This document shows positions 1-8,073 of a stretch of DNA of 64,000 nucleotides, piece after piece. The notes under the pieces were generated by a model that did not search any database, was not told the DNA's origin, and worked only from the letters and a program-made list of their open reading frames with translations. The stretch is from Robiginitomaculum sp. (GTDB lineage Bacteria > Pseudomonadota > Alphaproteobacteria > Caulobacterales > Maricaulaceae). A program made the position numbers and the translations under genes. Location of the stretch: contig JAJFFN010000020.1 of assembly GCA_021776635.1 (NCBI GenBank), positions 124,001-188,000 on the forward strand, given 5' to 3'. Every line of letters starts with the position of its first letter. Positions within the stretch are counted from its first letter, which is position 1.

Positions 1-39
1 TGGGGCATATTTGCGCAGCGCAGCATTTGGGAAAAATCC

Positions 40-639
40 ATGGATAGACCCCAAAGACAGCCTTTTGAAACAGTACGTGCGAAAGCATTGCCGCTCTTGC
101 GTGATAATGTAGATACAGACGCAATTATCCCGTCGCGGGAAATAAAAGGTGTCACAAAAACCGGACTGGCAAACGGACTTTTTGCCGGTTGGCGTTATGA
201 AAACGGGCGGGAAATAAATTCTGATTTTTTATTAAACTGGCCGCAGTATAAAGATGTGCAAGTATTATTATCTGGTGCAAATTTTGGCTGCGGATCATCG
301 CGAGAGCAAGCCGTCTGGGCTCTTTTTGAATATGGCTTTCGTGTAATCGTAGCAGAAAGTTTCGGCGATATTTTTTACAACAACTGTATCGCCAACGGTG
401 TTTTGCCCATTAAACTATCAAAGTGGGGCATTGCCAAATTGGCAAAAATAGATGGAAATATCAATGTTGACCTTAATGGACAGACCATCAACGGCATTGA
501 TTTCAAGATAAGTGCGCCGCATAAACATATGTTGGTGCAGGGGCTAGATGCGATTGACCTTACAATGGAATATATGAATAAGATTAAAGAATTTGAGCAC
601 AGTTATTTTGCAAAAAATCCTTGGGCTCAGCTTAAATAA
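40..639 (+). CDS. leuD: 3-isopropylmalate dehydratase small subunit
   Basis: This is the small (swivel-domain) subunit of isopropylmalate isomerase, which with the Fe-S subunit LeuC converts 2- to 3-isopropylmalate in leucine synthesis in the cytoplasm. The family signatures are visible: the N-terminal DNVDTDAIIP segment and the substrate-binding GANFGCGSSREQAVWAL block around residues 78-95, followed by ESFGDIFYNNCIANG. At 199 residues it has the usual length. The ATG at 40 is used, but the frame is open back to the window edge, so a start further upstream cannot be excluded. LeuC is not visible and would lie outside the window. The stop codon lies inside a 20-bp tandem repeat. Confidence 0.95.
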   Translation: MDRPQRQPFETVRAKALPLLRDNVDTDAIIPSREIKGVTKTGLANGLFAGWRYENGREINSDFLLNWPQYKDVQVLLSGANFGCGSSREQAVWALFEYGFRVIVAESFGDIFYNNCIANGVLPIKLSKWGIAKLAKIDGNINVDLNGQTINGIDFKISAPHKHMLVQGLDAIDLTMEYMNKIKEFEHSYFAKNPWAQLK

Positions 640-700
640 TATGGGCTCTGCTTAAATAATATGGGCTCAGCTTAAATAATATGGTCGCAGCTTGCATAAT
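621..700 (+). repeat. Four 20-bp tandem repeats over the leuD stop codon
   Basis: Four head-to-tail copies of a 20-bp unit of the form WTGGGCTCAGCTTAAATAAT occupy 621-640, 641-660, 661-680 and 681-700. The first copy is the last coding part of leuD and holds its TAA stop; the next two differ from each other at one base; the fourth is diverged (ATGGTCGCAG CTTGCATAAT). The unit is not a multiple of three, so extra copies do not lengthen LeuD. It looks like local slippage duplication of a gene end. Confidence 0.9.
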
Positions 701-708
701 TCCGAAGT

Positions 709-1797
709 CTAGATACTGCCCTTATCTGTTAAACTTTGTATGGATTTGGCTTGCGCCTTTACAAAATGTTTGCGCTCAGGAATTTGTATATTGCCGTTTT
801 TGTCTAACATGGAATTAGCTGTTTGGCTTTCATACTGCCCGTATGTTTCAGCGAATAATTCAAACCGTTGTCGGGCCAGCAAATTACCCATGCCGGGACG
901 CCGGCGAAATTTACGCAGCGCATTTAGATCGAGCGTTGCGTGGGCGGTCATGGTTTGACCCCAGCCGGATGCAACCAATGTGCGGCCTTGGTAATCAACA
1001 ATAGAAGAGCATCCATCTGTTGCTTGGGCTGGCATAGCGTGACCCGCAATGCCGCCGCAATTGGCAGATACCACATAAGCCATATTTTCTACGGCTCTGG
1101 CTTTGCGGCAAATTGCCTTTGGCGTCTCGGATATATTGCCCATTTCTCCCGTAGGATGGACAATAATCTCAGCACCGCGCACGACCAATGCGCGGGCAAT
1201 TTCAGGATATAATATTTCCTCAGAAGCAAGAGAAGCCAGCCGGCCAATGTCTGTATCCACAACTGGAAACACACCGTCCATACCGTACACATCAAGATAT
1301 TTATCCCAAACATCATGGGGCGTTGGTGCAAACATGGAATTAAGGCGGCGGTACCTTAAAACCGTATCGCCATTTGGAGCAATTATAAAACAGGTTTGAA
1401 AATACAGGCCTTCAAAATGCGGGTCTAGCTCATAGGCATTCCCAGCTAAATACAAGTTGTTGTCCTGGGCAATTTTACCTAAGGCATCATATTCTGGCCC
1501 GTCAATTTCTATACAGGCTTTAGCGGCCCATTCGGGTATGGTTTCGCCAGCAGGGTAACTGGTCATGAAATACTCAGGCAAGACTAACAGCTTGAGATCT
1601 TGTCCAATAAACATTTTACTAGAGCGGATTTCAATTGATAATTTGTCTATTGTTGCGAACATAAGACGCCGCGCATCTTCGCGCCCTTTGCAGGCGTTAA
1701 TGGCCTGTACTTCGCTTTGCAAGGCCAGTGCCATATAACTTGGCCCTAATAATGTAGTAGATGTCTCCATAATTCTAACCATATTTTTAAATCGCAT
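709..1797 (-). CDS. Nitrilase-fold (carbon-nitrogen hydrolase) protein with Ser in place of the catalytic Cys
   Basis: The protein has the nitrilase superfamily layout: a Glu in LVLPEYF, a basic segment LRYRRLN where the catalytic Lys sits, the strand-turn before YPEIARAL, and a late RARAVENMAYVV block. In active family members a Cys precedes the (Y/F)PE motif by seven residues; here that position is Ser192 (LASLASEEILYPE). It may be a nucleophile-swapped hydrolase, a non-catalytic homologue, or a subfamily where Ser is normal. The substrate cannot be told. It has 362 residues from the first ATG; ATGs at codons 6 and 10 are equally possible because no clear ribosome site is seen. It is divergent from the FAD oxidase gene. 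Confidence 0.75.
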   Translation of the reverse strand: MRFKNMVRIMETSTTLLGPSYMALALQSEVQAINACKGREDARRLMFATIDKLSIEIRSSKMFIGQDLKLLVLPEYFMTSYPAGETIPEWAAKACIEIDGPEYDALGKIAQDNNLYLAGNAYELDPHFEGLYFQTCFIIAPNGDTVLRYRRLNSMFAPTPHDVWDKYLDVYGMDGVFPVVDTDIGRLASLASEEILYPEIARALVVRGAEIIVHPTGEMGNISETPKAICRKARAVENMAYVVSANCGGIAGHAMPAQATDGCSSIVDYQGRTLVASGWGQTMTAHATLDLNALRKFRRRPGMGNLLARQRFELFAETYGQYESQTANSMLDKNGNIQIPERKHFVKAQAKSIQSLTDKGSI

Positions 1798-1872
1798 TTA
1801 GAACAATGAGAAAAATCATTCTGTTTGTACATGCTTGCTTTAAACCGTAAACTTGAACTATTAGGGATGGTT

Positions 1873-3429
1873 ATGGATAAAGCACTCAGAAAACAATTAG
1901 ATGCTGCCGTTGGAAGCAAGCATGTCGTTACGTATGCGCGTGAGTGTGCATATTTTTCACAAGACGTTTATAGCTGCGGCGAATATGTCAGTGTGGCCGT
2001 ATTAAGTCCGGCAAACAGCAAAGAATTGGCCATGATTGTGAAACTGGCAACCCAAAACGGTTTTGCATTATTTCCGCGCGGCGGGGGTCTTTCCTATACG
2101 GGTGGCTACCTTCCGAGCACCAAAAAATCCATCAGCATTGATACATCGCGGATGCACAGGGTGCTTGAAATAAATACACAAGATATGTTTGTGACGGTAG
2201 AGGCTGGCTGTACGTGGGCGAATTTACACAAGGCTTTACAAGGCACAGGTTTGCGTACCCCGTTTTGGGGCACACTTTCGGGGCTTTATGCAACGGTTGG
2301 TGGGTCAGTTAGTCAAAACTCTATTTTTTTTGGTTCAGGTCTTTACGGAATATCCGCAGACAGCGTTACGGGACTTAAAGTGGTCGCTGCAAATGGCGAT
2401 ATTGTCGAAACTGGGTCTGGTTTTTTTCGTCATTTTGGTCCTGATATGACGGGACTGTTTACGGGGGACTGTGGTGCGCTCGGGATAAAAGCAGAAATTA
2501 CACTGCGCTTGATCCGCGCACCAAAATACAAAGCCCATACTTCATTTAGTTTCGAAAATTATACAGACTTGCTTGCGGCCATGAGTGAAGTTTCACGGCG
2601 CGGTTTGGCCTGCGAATGCTTTGGCTTTGATCCGTTTTTGCAAACACAGCGCATGAAACGCGAAAGCCTAGCTAAGGATGTAAAGGCATTGGGCGGAGCC
2701 CTAAAAGCGAGCGGGTCCGTCATGGGTGCCCTTAAAACCGGGGCAAAGCTTGCAACTGCCGGGCGCGGGTTTATGAAAAATGTACCGTATTCCGTGCACA
2801 TTACGGCCGAAAATCATCATCTTGCTGCGGCAAAATCTGATATCGAAACCGTTAAATCTATTATGGCAAATGCAGGGGGTTGCGAGATCGAAAATGCAAT
2901 ACCGTTACTTGTGGTGGCCAATCCTTTTAACCCGCCTAATTCCATGATCGGCCCATCGGGTGAGCGTTGGGCACCCGTCCATGCTGTCGTCCCGCATTCG
3001 GTCGCCATTTCTTTGATGGATGCAATCACGGCATTGTTCGCGAAGCACAAAGCCGTATGCGACAAATTTGATATTGGAACCGGTTATTTGTTTACCAGTG
3101 TTGGTGCCAGTGCAATGGTCATAGAACCAGTGTTTTTCTGGCCGGATGGGTTAATGGATATTCATCGCCGCAAAGTCGAAGCGGGACATTTGCGCAAAAT
3201 AAAAGGTTTTTCAGAAAATCCTGATGCTCGTGCCGCAGTCGATGATTTGCGCAACAAACTTAAGGGTTTAATGGCTGAGTACCGTGCGGCTCATTTGCAA
3301 ATCGGCAAGACATATTCCTATCAACAGGCTTTAAATTCGCATACCTTGTCTTTGCTAAATGCCGTGAAAACGCAAATGGACCCAAATGGCTTGATAAATC
3401 CAGGTGCGCTCGGGCTCCCAAATATTTAG
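1873..3429 (+). CDS. FAD-linked oxidoreductase of the VAO/PCMH (GlcD-like) superfamily
   Basis: This is a flavoprotein oxidase or dehydrogenase with an N-terminal FAD_binding_4 domain: the pyrophosphate-binding segment FPRGGGLSYTGGY, then the strand TVEAGCTWANLHKAL and a Gly-rich GGSVSQNS loop, all typical of the family. The C-terminal tail DPNGLINPGALGL matches the usual end of GlcD/4-cresol dehydrogenase-type enzymes. The substrate is unknown. The reading frame extends upstream to a TTG at 1825, but AGGG at 1863-1866 is well spaced for the ATG at 1873, giving 518 residues. It stands next to, and divergent from, the nitrilase-fold gene, so the two could share a pathway; that is only an inference from position. 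Confidence 0.8.
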   Translation: MDKALRKQLDAAVGSKHVVTYARECAYFSQDVYSCGEYVSVAVLSPANSKELAMIVKLATQNGFALFPRGGGLSYTGGYLPSTKKSISIDTSRMHRVLEINTQDMFVTVEAGCTWANLHKALQGTGLRTPFWGTLSGLYATVGGSVSQNSIFFGSGLYGISADSVTGLKVVAANGDIVETGSGFFRHFGPDMTGLFTGDCGALGIKAEITLRLIRAPKYKAHTSFSFENYTDLLAAMSEVSRRGLACECFGFDPFLQTQRMKRESLAKDVKALGGALKASGSVMGALKTGAKLATAGRGFMKNVPYSVHITAENHHLAAAKSDIETVKSIMANAGGCEIENAIPLLVVANPFNPPNSMIGPSGERWAPVHAVVPHSVAISLMDAITALFAKHKAVCDKFDIGTGYLFTSVGASAMVIEPVFFWPDGLMDIHRRKVEAGHLRKIKGFSENPDARAAVDDLRNKLKGLMAEYRAAHLQIGKTYSYQQALNSHTLSLLNAVKTQMDPNGLINPGALGLPNI

Positions 3430-3463
3430 GTTCAGAGCCTGACCTTAGGTGTAAAGAAAGTAT

Positions 3464-4105
3464 CTATTTTAGGCGGGTAACACCCAGTTTCCCAAGCCGC
3501 CATGCGAGGGCATCTATACGGTCTTGTCCAAAAAACGGTTCGCCGTCTATTACATATGTTGGTACGCCCCAATGGCCAGCAGAGCGCAGATCTGTGTCGT
3601 GTTCGTGAATGCGCGCATCAACGCGTTTCGTATCCATTTGCGTTTCGAGCGTCTTTAAGTCCAAACCTGAGCGGGACATTGCAGCGTCTAGTCTGCCGTC
3701 TTCCAACCATTTTTTCCCGCTCCACACGAGGGAGCCAACTTCGTATAAAAATTCTAGCCCACGCCCAGCTTCATTTGCACAAATTCCCAAGCGTGAAAGT
3801 CGCCAGACCAGCGGTTGATCTTGCGCGAAAGTTCCCGTAGCGGGATCGGTAATCACTGGATCGGGTTGTGGCATAGATAATGCCTGCCCACTCATTTCTG
3901 CAAGTCTGATAATGTCGCGAAACAAATAGCCCATCCACTCAGGGCCACGGCTTTCAAAAAACTCGGGTTTGCGCAGAGCTAATGGCAGAACAATTTTGAC
4001 ATTTATGTCTATGTCCCATTCGTCCCTAAGCTTCATAGTCGGCTTTACAGCCAGATATGAATATGGTGAACGAAACGACCAGTATAAATCAATCTTTGTG
4101 GGCAA
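3464..4105 (-). CDS. 2-hydroxychromene-2-carboxylate isomerase family / DsbA-fold protein
   Basis: A 213-residue thioredoxin-fold protein of the HCCA isomerase (kappa-GST-like) family. The N-terminus IDLYWSFRSPYSYLAVKP has the SxxSPYSY active-site pattern, with Ser where DsbA proteins carry CxxC. The C-terminal GVPTYVIDGEPFFGQDRIDAL is the usual cis-Pro and substrate-side segment. In naphthalene degraders such enzymes use glutathione to isomerise 2-hydroxychromene-2-carboxylate, but most homologues are uncharacterised and this one has no aromatic-degradation neighbours. It ends 34 bases from the end of the convergent FAD oxidase gene. Confidence 0.85.
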   Translation of the reverse strand: MPTKIDLYWSFRSPYSYLAVKPTMKLRDEWDIDINVKIVLPLALRKPEFFESRGPEWMGYLFRDIIRLAEMSGQALSMPQPDPVITDPATGTFAQDQPLVWRLSRLGICANEAGRGLEFLYEVGSLVWSGKKWLEDGRLDAAMSRSGLDLKTLETQMDTKRVDARIHEHDTDLRSAGHWGVPTYVIDGEPFFGQDRIDALAWRLGKLGVTRLK

Positions 4106-4168
4106 AAGTTTCTCCTTTACAGTGAGTATGCTAGAAAAAACGTACCGAAGTCAAATGATCTTGAAATT

Positions 4169-4197
4169 GTAAGGTGCGCAATAATTGCGCACCTTAC
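4169..4197 (-). terminator. Hairpin downstream of the TPR gene
   Basis: A perfect 13-bp stem (4169-4181 with 4185-4197) closes on a 3-base loop just after the stop of the leftward TPR gene. The T-run on the minus strand is weak, so it may be a moderate terminator or an mRNA 3'-end stabiliser. Confidence 0.55.
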
Positions 4198-4211
4198 TAT
4201 AATTAGGTAAT

Positions 4212-4721
4212 TTAGCCAAAAACATTGATGTTATAGGTAACAACATCTGCAGTGCTATCAATGGCTTTCGCAGATTTAATGTCAATTTTCGCTTGGATTT
4301 TATCACCATTTAGCCAATTCGCGGCGGCGCGGTTTGATAAGGCTTGCCAATTGCTAGGTGTCAATTCCAACGCTTTGTCACAGGCAGCAAGGGCAAGGTC
4401 ATAAAGACCCTGTGTGCCTAATGTTGCGCACTGATTGCTATACACAACTGTCATGTGTTTGGTTTTAAGGCCCTGGTGCAAAGCATTGCGGTTAAAAGCA
4501 GCTGCTTTGGAGTAATCGCCTTTATTATAAGCAAGGACGCCTTGCTTAACGGCGCGTTTTCCTGACTGTTCAACGGTGAAACGCGGCGCAGTGTCCGCAA
4601 TGGCCGTTTCGCCAGCAGACGCAGTCCCTGACATGCCAATGATGACAGAGGCGGTTAATGTGGTCGCGATAGCTGCAACCAAAAGGGTACGAATTGTAGT
4701 TTGGGGGGAGGAAATGTTCAT
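4212..4721 (-). CDS. Exported TPR protein
   Basis: A 169-residue protein with a signal peptide (hydrophobic core about residues 12-30, cleavage likely after TASA) followed by tetratricopeptide-like helices: GVLAYNKGDYSKAAAFNRNAL, then LYDLALAACDKALELTPSNW and an N-A-A-A-N-W repeat. Such small periplasmic TPR proteins mediate protein contacts; no specific role can be given. AGGAG sits six bases upstream of the ATG, supporting this start. It is divergent from a LysR gene with 93 bases between, so it is a plausible target of that regulator. Confidence 0.75.
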   Translation of the reverse strand: MNISSPQTTIRTLLVAAIATTLTASVIIGMSGTASAGETAIADTAPRFTVEQSGKRAVKQGVLAYNKGDYSKAAAFNRNALHQGLKTKHMTVVYSNQCATLGTQGLYDLALAACDKALELTPSNWQALSNRAAANWLNGDKIQAKIDIKSAKAIDSTADVVTYNINVFG

Positions 4722-4814
4722 TGTAAACTCCTGTGTTAGTGAACATGATTACATTTAGGTAATACGAATAAGAATACAATTGACGTAAATTGCAGGTGTG
4801 TTATACAAATATGT

Positions 4815-5825
4815 ATGAACAACTGGTCTGATTATCCGATTTTCCTTGCAGTAGCCGAAACGGGTAGCCTGACGGCTGCTGGGGTGCAGCTCAATATTAG
4901 CCAGCCTACCGTAGGGCGGCGCATGAAAGCACTTGAGGCACGTTTTGGTGTACCGCTATTGACCAAAGAAGACGGCAGGCTTGTTCCGACCGAATTTGGC
5001 TATTTGGTATTGGATCATATCAGGCGCATGGAAGCTGAGGCTGATGCCATCACACGTACATCAGCGACATTGGAACACTCTTTGGTAGGGCCCGTATTGA
5101 TAACGGCTTCAGAGGGTCTTGGTGATTTATGGCTTCCGGCAATCATGCAAAAATTCCGCAAGGATAACCCGGATATCGTAGTGGATGTGAACATTGATTT
5201 TCGTGCGGCTAATCTGGCGCAACGTGAAGCAGATATTGCCCTGCGCTGGATGGGGCCGGGCACGCAAAACAGTCTTATTGGTCGTCGTGTTACAAGTTTT
5301 GGCTTTGGGCTTTATGCATCGCGGGATTATCTAGAAGAGAGAGGCATGCCAACAAGCCCAGATGATTTGCTAAATCACGATGCTGTCCGGCTTAATATCG
5401 GGACACAAACATTTTGGCCATTGGATACGCAAGGTAATACTGTTCCCATACCGCGTACTGTATTTAAAACCAATAATCTTATGGCACATTTTAACGCCGT
5501 TCTGGCGGGTTATGGTATAGGCATGGTTGGTTATGCATCCTATGCGCAAGAAATGGGTCTGGTTCGCGTTTTGCCAGAGCTAAGCAGAGAAGAAGATTTG
5601 TGGGTTGTAGCCCATGAAGATCTCAAGAAAAGCGCGCGGGTGCGGGCTGCATTTGATTTCATCGTTGATGCGCTCCAACAGGATTCTGAGCACTTTAAAT
5701 CAGGCGCACAGTCTGTTTACATAGAGCACCAAACAAGCCACATGCAAACAATTGAAGCTCATCGTCATTCGGTTGGCGCATCATCTGCAAAAAAATTGGT
5801 GAAACTGCCGCCAACAGCTGCCTGA
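4815..5825 (+). CDS. LysR-family transcriptional regulator
   Basis: The N-terminal winged helix-turn-helix is clear (FLAVAETGSLTAAG, then LNISQPTVGRRMKALEARFG, residues about 9-50), followed by a periplasmic-binding-like effector domain. At 336 residues it is longer than usual; the last 40 or so residues past the effector domain are rich in His and Gln and look unstructured. The effector is unknown. It is transcribed away from the secreted TPR gene, the common arrangement for a LysR protein and its target, and 136 bases separate it from rpmE. Confidence 0.88.
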   Translation: MNNWSDYPIFLAVAETGSLTAAGVQLNISQPTVGRRMKALEARFGVPLLTKEDGRLVPTEFGYLVLDHIRRMEAEADAITRTSATLEHSLVGPVLITASEGLGDLWLPAIMQKFRKDNPDIVVDVNIDFRAANLAQREADIALRWMGPGTQNSLIGRRVTSFGFGLYASRDYLEERGMPTSPDDLLNHDAVRLNIGTQTFWPLDTQGNTVPIPRTVFKTNNLMAHFNAVLAGYGIGMVGYASYAQEMGLVRVLPELSREEDLWVVAHEDLKKSARVRAAFDFIVDALQQDSEHFKSGAQSVYIEHQTSHMQTIEAHRHSVGASSAKKLVKLPPTAA

Positions 5826-5846
5826 TGTTCTAAAAACCTTAGGTTT

Positions 5847-5900
5847 GCTAAATTCCCTTGATTTACTAAAATTCCTTGATTTCCTAAAATTCTATGGCTA
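5847..5900 (+). repeat. 18-bp tandem repeat after the LysR gene
   Basis: Two nearly identical 18-bp units (5847-5864, 5865-5882, of the form RCTAAAATTCCTTGATTT) and a degenerate third follow the LysR stop. A short GC hairpin (CCCGC/GCGGG at 5905-5918) comes next. The region carries no gene; rpmE promoter elements should lie between it and 5961. Confidence 0.7.
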
Positions 5901-5961
5901 TACACCCGCCTTCGCGGGGGACCACAAACGCTTTAACCCGTGATTTACACAGGAAAATAAA

Positions 5962-6180
5962 ATGAAAAAAGATACACACCCAGACTACCACCAAATCAAA
6001 GTGGTTATGACTGATGGTACAGAATATATGACCCGTTCTACATATGGCAAAGAAGGTGATACATTGGTATTGGATATCGATGCGTCTTCACACCCAGCTT
6101 GGACCGGCGGCGGGCAAAAGCTTATGGATCGTGCTGGCCGCGTTTCACGCTTTAAAGACAAATTCAAAGGTTTTGCGTAA
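5962..6180 (+). CDS. rpmE: 50S ribosomal protein L31
   Basis: A 72-residue L31 of the alphaproteobacterial type, recognisable from [41 protein letters not shown] and [17 protein letters not shown]. It contains no cysteines, so it is the form that has lost the zinc ribbon of E. coli RpmE. It binds at the subunit interface of the large subunit. AGGAAA six to ten bases upstream supports the start. It is a single-gene unit with its own terminator and lies convergent to rcdA. Confidence 0.93.
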   Translation: MKKDTHPDYHQIKVVMTDGTEYMTRSTYGKEGDTLVLDIDASSHPAWTGGGQKLMDRAGRVSRFKDKFKGFA

Positions 6181-6210
6181 CAAGTTTTGCATAAACTGCA
6201 TTTGACACAT

Positions 6211-6240
6211 AAAAAACCCGCCTTGCTCGCGGGTTTTTTT
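6211..6240 (+). terminator. Rho-independent terminator of rpmE
   Basis: A-run, CCCGC stem (6217-6221), seven-base loop, GCGGG (6229-6233), T-run. The A-run on one side and T-run on the other make it bidirectional, so it can also end the leftward rcdA transcript. Confidence 0.9.
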
Positions 6241-6258
6241 ATGGATAAAGCTTATTAT

Positions 6259-6867
6259 TTATCTAGAAAAATTCGAGAATGCTGATTCCAGGCGGCTTAT
6301 TTGATCGGCCACGGTATTACCGTGCTGGGCGTTAATAGAGCCATAAAGAGATCTGTCTAGGCGCACAATACGTTCGTATAATTTCTCGGAACGCGCTAGT
6401 AAATCTAATAGTAAAGAAGGCAAGCTCGCAGCATGTTGTGCGAGGGGTTTGGCATTTTCTGGATCAGATTCGTTTTCGGGTACAAGTCTGTATTTGTCAG
6501 CCCTTGCTTCGGTGCCAGTCATTTCCCCTTCTTTTAGGGCGCGCTGTACCAATAGCCAGGAAGCCACTTGCATCAAACGTGTTGTTAAACGCATGCTTTG
6601 AGAAGCATAAACAAGGGCTTCATTTCGCCCAAGTAATTTACTGTCTTGTCTCCCGGTGCCGTCAAGATAGGCTGCCGTCTCCTCAACCATATCCATACCT
6701 TCACGAAAAGTTTTGGCGAACAGCTCAGAAGCCGTAAACTCTTTAAGCCTTGCCTCTGCTTGAGGCCCCAAAGTATCAATTGATGTATCCATTTGTTTGG
6801 AACCTTCGCCAATTCCTCTTGCAATAGCTGAGCTTGCCTCTTTATCAAATTTAGTGCTATCGTTCAT
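6259..6867 (-). CDS. rcdA: Regulator of CtrA degradation (DUF1465)
   Basis: A 202-residue RcdA homologue. The family block is unmistakable: FREGMDMVEETAAYLDGTGR at about residues 54-73, then YASQSMRLTTRLMQVASWLL and VQRALKEGEM. In Caulobacter RcdA is an adaptor that, with CpdR and PopA, helps ClpXP degrade the cell-cycle regulator CtrA and other substrates. GGAG seven bases before the ATG supports the start. The upstream gene encodes the DUF1192 protein usually found beside rcdA, and trcR, another cell-cycle gene, lies divergently beyond it. Confidence 0.92.
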   Translation of the reverse strand: MNDSTKFDKEASSAIARGIGEGSKQMDTSIDTLGPQAEARLKEFTASELFAKTFREGMDMVEETAAYLDGTGRQDSKLLGRNEALVYASQSMRLTTRLMQVASWLLVQRALKEGEMTGTEARADKYRLVPENESDPENAKPLAQHAASLPSLLLDLLARSEKLYERIVRLDRSLYGSINAQHGNTVADQISRLESAFSNFSR

Positions 6868-6944
6868 TTATAACTCCGTACAGATATTAACCTGTGTATC
6901 AAAATAGTCTGTTTGCTATTATGTGTGCAAAGCTCGCGCCAAGT

Positions 6945-7142
6945 TCAGGTTTTTTTGAAAAAATCTTCTGCACTTGACAATTCTTTGGCCTTTTTGGCTA
7001 TTTCGCGGCTGATGCGTGCCTGTTCAGCACTGAGTATGTTGAGTCGCTCCTCCAATTGTGTAACAGAAACACCGTATAGGTCTTCGCCGACACGAAATGC
7101 TTGTCCGACCCTATTTAAGTCTGCATCATTCAGTATATCCAT
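6945..7142 (-). CDS. DUF1192 family small coiled-coil protein
   Basis: A 65-residue protein with the DUF1192 pattern: a short acidic start, VGEDLYGVSVTQLEERL, then a continuous helix (RLNILSAEQARISREIAKKA) that should form a coiled coil. Its function is unknown, but it is a constant neighbour of rcdA in alphaproteobacteria. An AGGGATGG ribosome site lies upstream of the ATG at 7142. It is 77 bases upstream of rcdA and probably in the same transcript. Confidence 0.85.
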   Translation of the reverse strand: MDILNDADLNRVGQAFRVGEDLYGVSVTQLEERLNILSAEQARISREIAKKAKELSSAEDFFKKT

Positions 7143-7228
7143 ATATCAAACCATCCCTGTTTTGCTCTTATATGGCAATTTTCACGTTTCGCCAATAAAT
7201 AGTGAACCCTCTTGCCAAATCGGATTAA

Positions 7229-7292
7229 AAGCCTTAGATAAGGGTTAATCGGAGGCTAAGGCTTCCAAACAACCCCGCCGAGCGGGGTTTTT
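7229..7292 (+). terminator. Hairpin plus strong terminator upstream of trcR (possible small RNA or leader)
   Basis: A 9-bp stem (AAGCCTTAG 7229-7237 with CTAAGGCTT 7255-7263) with a 17-base loop is followed at once by a textbook terminator: AACCCCGC/GCGGGGTT (7271-7278 with 7282-7289), loop CGA, T6. No rightward gene ends here, since rpmE has its own terminator a kilobase upstream. The pair therefore ends a short non-coding transcript, or acts as an attenuator in a long trcR leader. Confidence 0.65.
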
Positions 7293-7362
7293 TCATGGAA
7301 TATTATCATGGGCGTTCAACAAAGAGCAAAACTTTGAGAACATCCCATAGCAGGAGAGAGAA

Positions 7363-8043
7363 ATGAGCAAGATTTTAATGCCGAAAGCCACGGCTGTATG
7401 GTTGATTGACAACACGGTTATGACCTTTGAGCAAATTTCTGCTTTTTGCGATTTGCATATTCTTGAGGTCAAAGGGATTGCTGACGGAGATGTAGCAGCA
7501 GGGATTCGTGGTGCAGATCCAATTTCAAATGGTCAAGTAAGCCGCGACGAAATTGAAAAAGCGGAAAAAGATTCGAATTATAATTTGGTTGCAGTTAGCT
7601 TTGATTCCACTCCTGTTTCTACGGGAAAGACAAAAAAACGACGTGGCCCGCGCTACACGCCATTATCTCGGCGCCAAGACCGTCCAGATGCGATTGCCTG
7701 GATTGTTCGCAATCACCCAGAAATATCAGACCCACAAATTTCCAAATTAATTGGCACGACCAAGCCAACAATTAAATCGATCAGAGACCGTACACACTGG
7801 AAAACCAGTACGATTAATCCGACCGACCCAGTTTCGCTTGGCTTGTGTTCTCAAATAGATTTGGACGAAACTGTAAAAGTTGCGGCTGAGAAAAAAGCCA
7901 AGCTTGACGCCAAAAATGCGCCTAAAGGCGATGAAGGCGATGCTTTGAAACCGGTTGCAGATGCGCCTGCACATGAACCAGATACACCTAAAGCCGCACC
8001 AACGCTAGAAAGCCTGTTTAAACCAGCGACACCAGATAGCTAG
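7363..8043 (+). CDS. trcR: Cell-cycle transcriptional regulator TrcR (DUF1013)
   Basis: A 226-residue DUF1013 protein. The N-terminus MPKATAVWLIDNTVMTFEQI and CDLHILEVKGIADG are family hallmarks, and a conserved basic central part (RRGPRYTPLSRRQDRPDAIA, then ISKLIGTTKPTIKSIRDRTH) reads as a helix-turn-helix. In Caulobacter TrcR is reported to associate with RNA polymerase and cell-cycle promoters. The C-terminal 60 residues are low-complexity Ala/Asp/Pro. AGGAGAG four to five bases before the ATG gives a strong start. It sits head-to-head with DUF1192-rcdA across 220 bases that hold a terminator structure. Confidence 0.9.
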   Translation: MSKILMPKATAVWLIDNTVMTFEQISAFCDLHILEVKGIADGDVAAGIRGADPISNGQVSRDEIEKAEKDSNYNLVAVSFDSTPVSTGKTKKRRGPRYTPLSRRQDRPDAIAWIVRNHPEISDPQISKLIGTTKPTIKSIRDRTHWKTSTINPTDPVSLGLCSQIDLDETVKVAAEKKAKLDAKNAPKGDEGDALKPVADAPAHEPDTPKAAPTLESLFKPATPDS

Positions 8044-8073
8044 ATTATACGCTTATAGTTTAGGCTCTAACCC

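Noticed and set aside
1-39. 3' end of leuC
   Set aside because: Only 39 bases; no frame shows a recognisable LeuC end, and the leuD frame itself is open to the edge.
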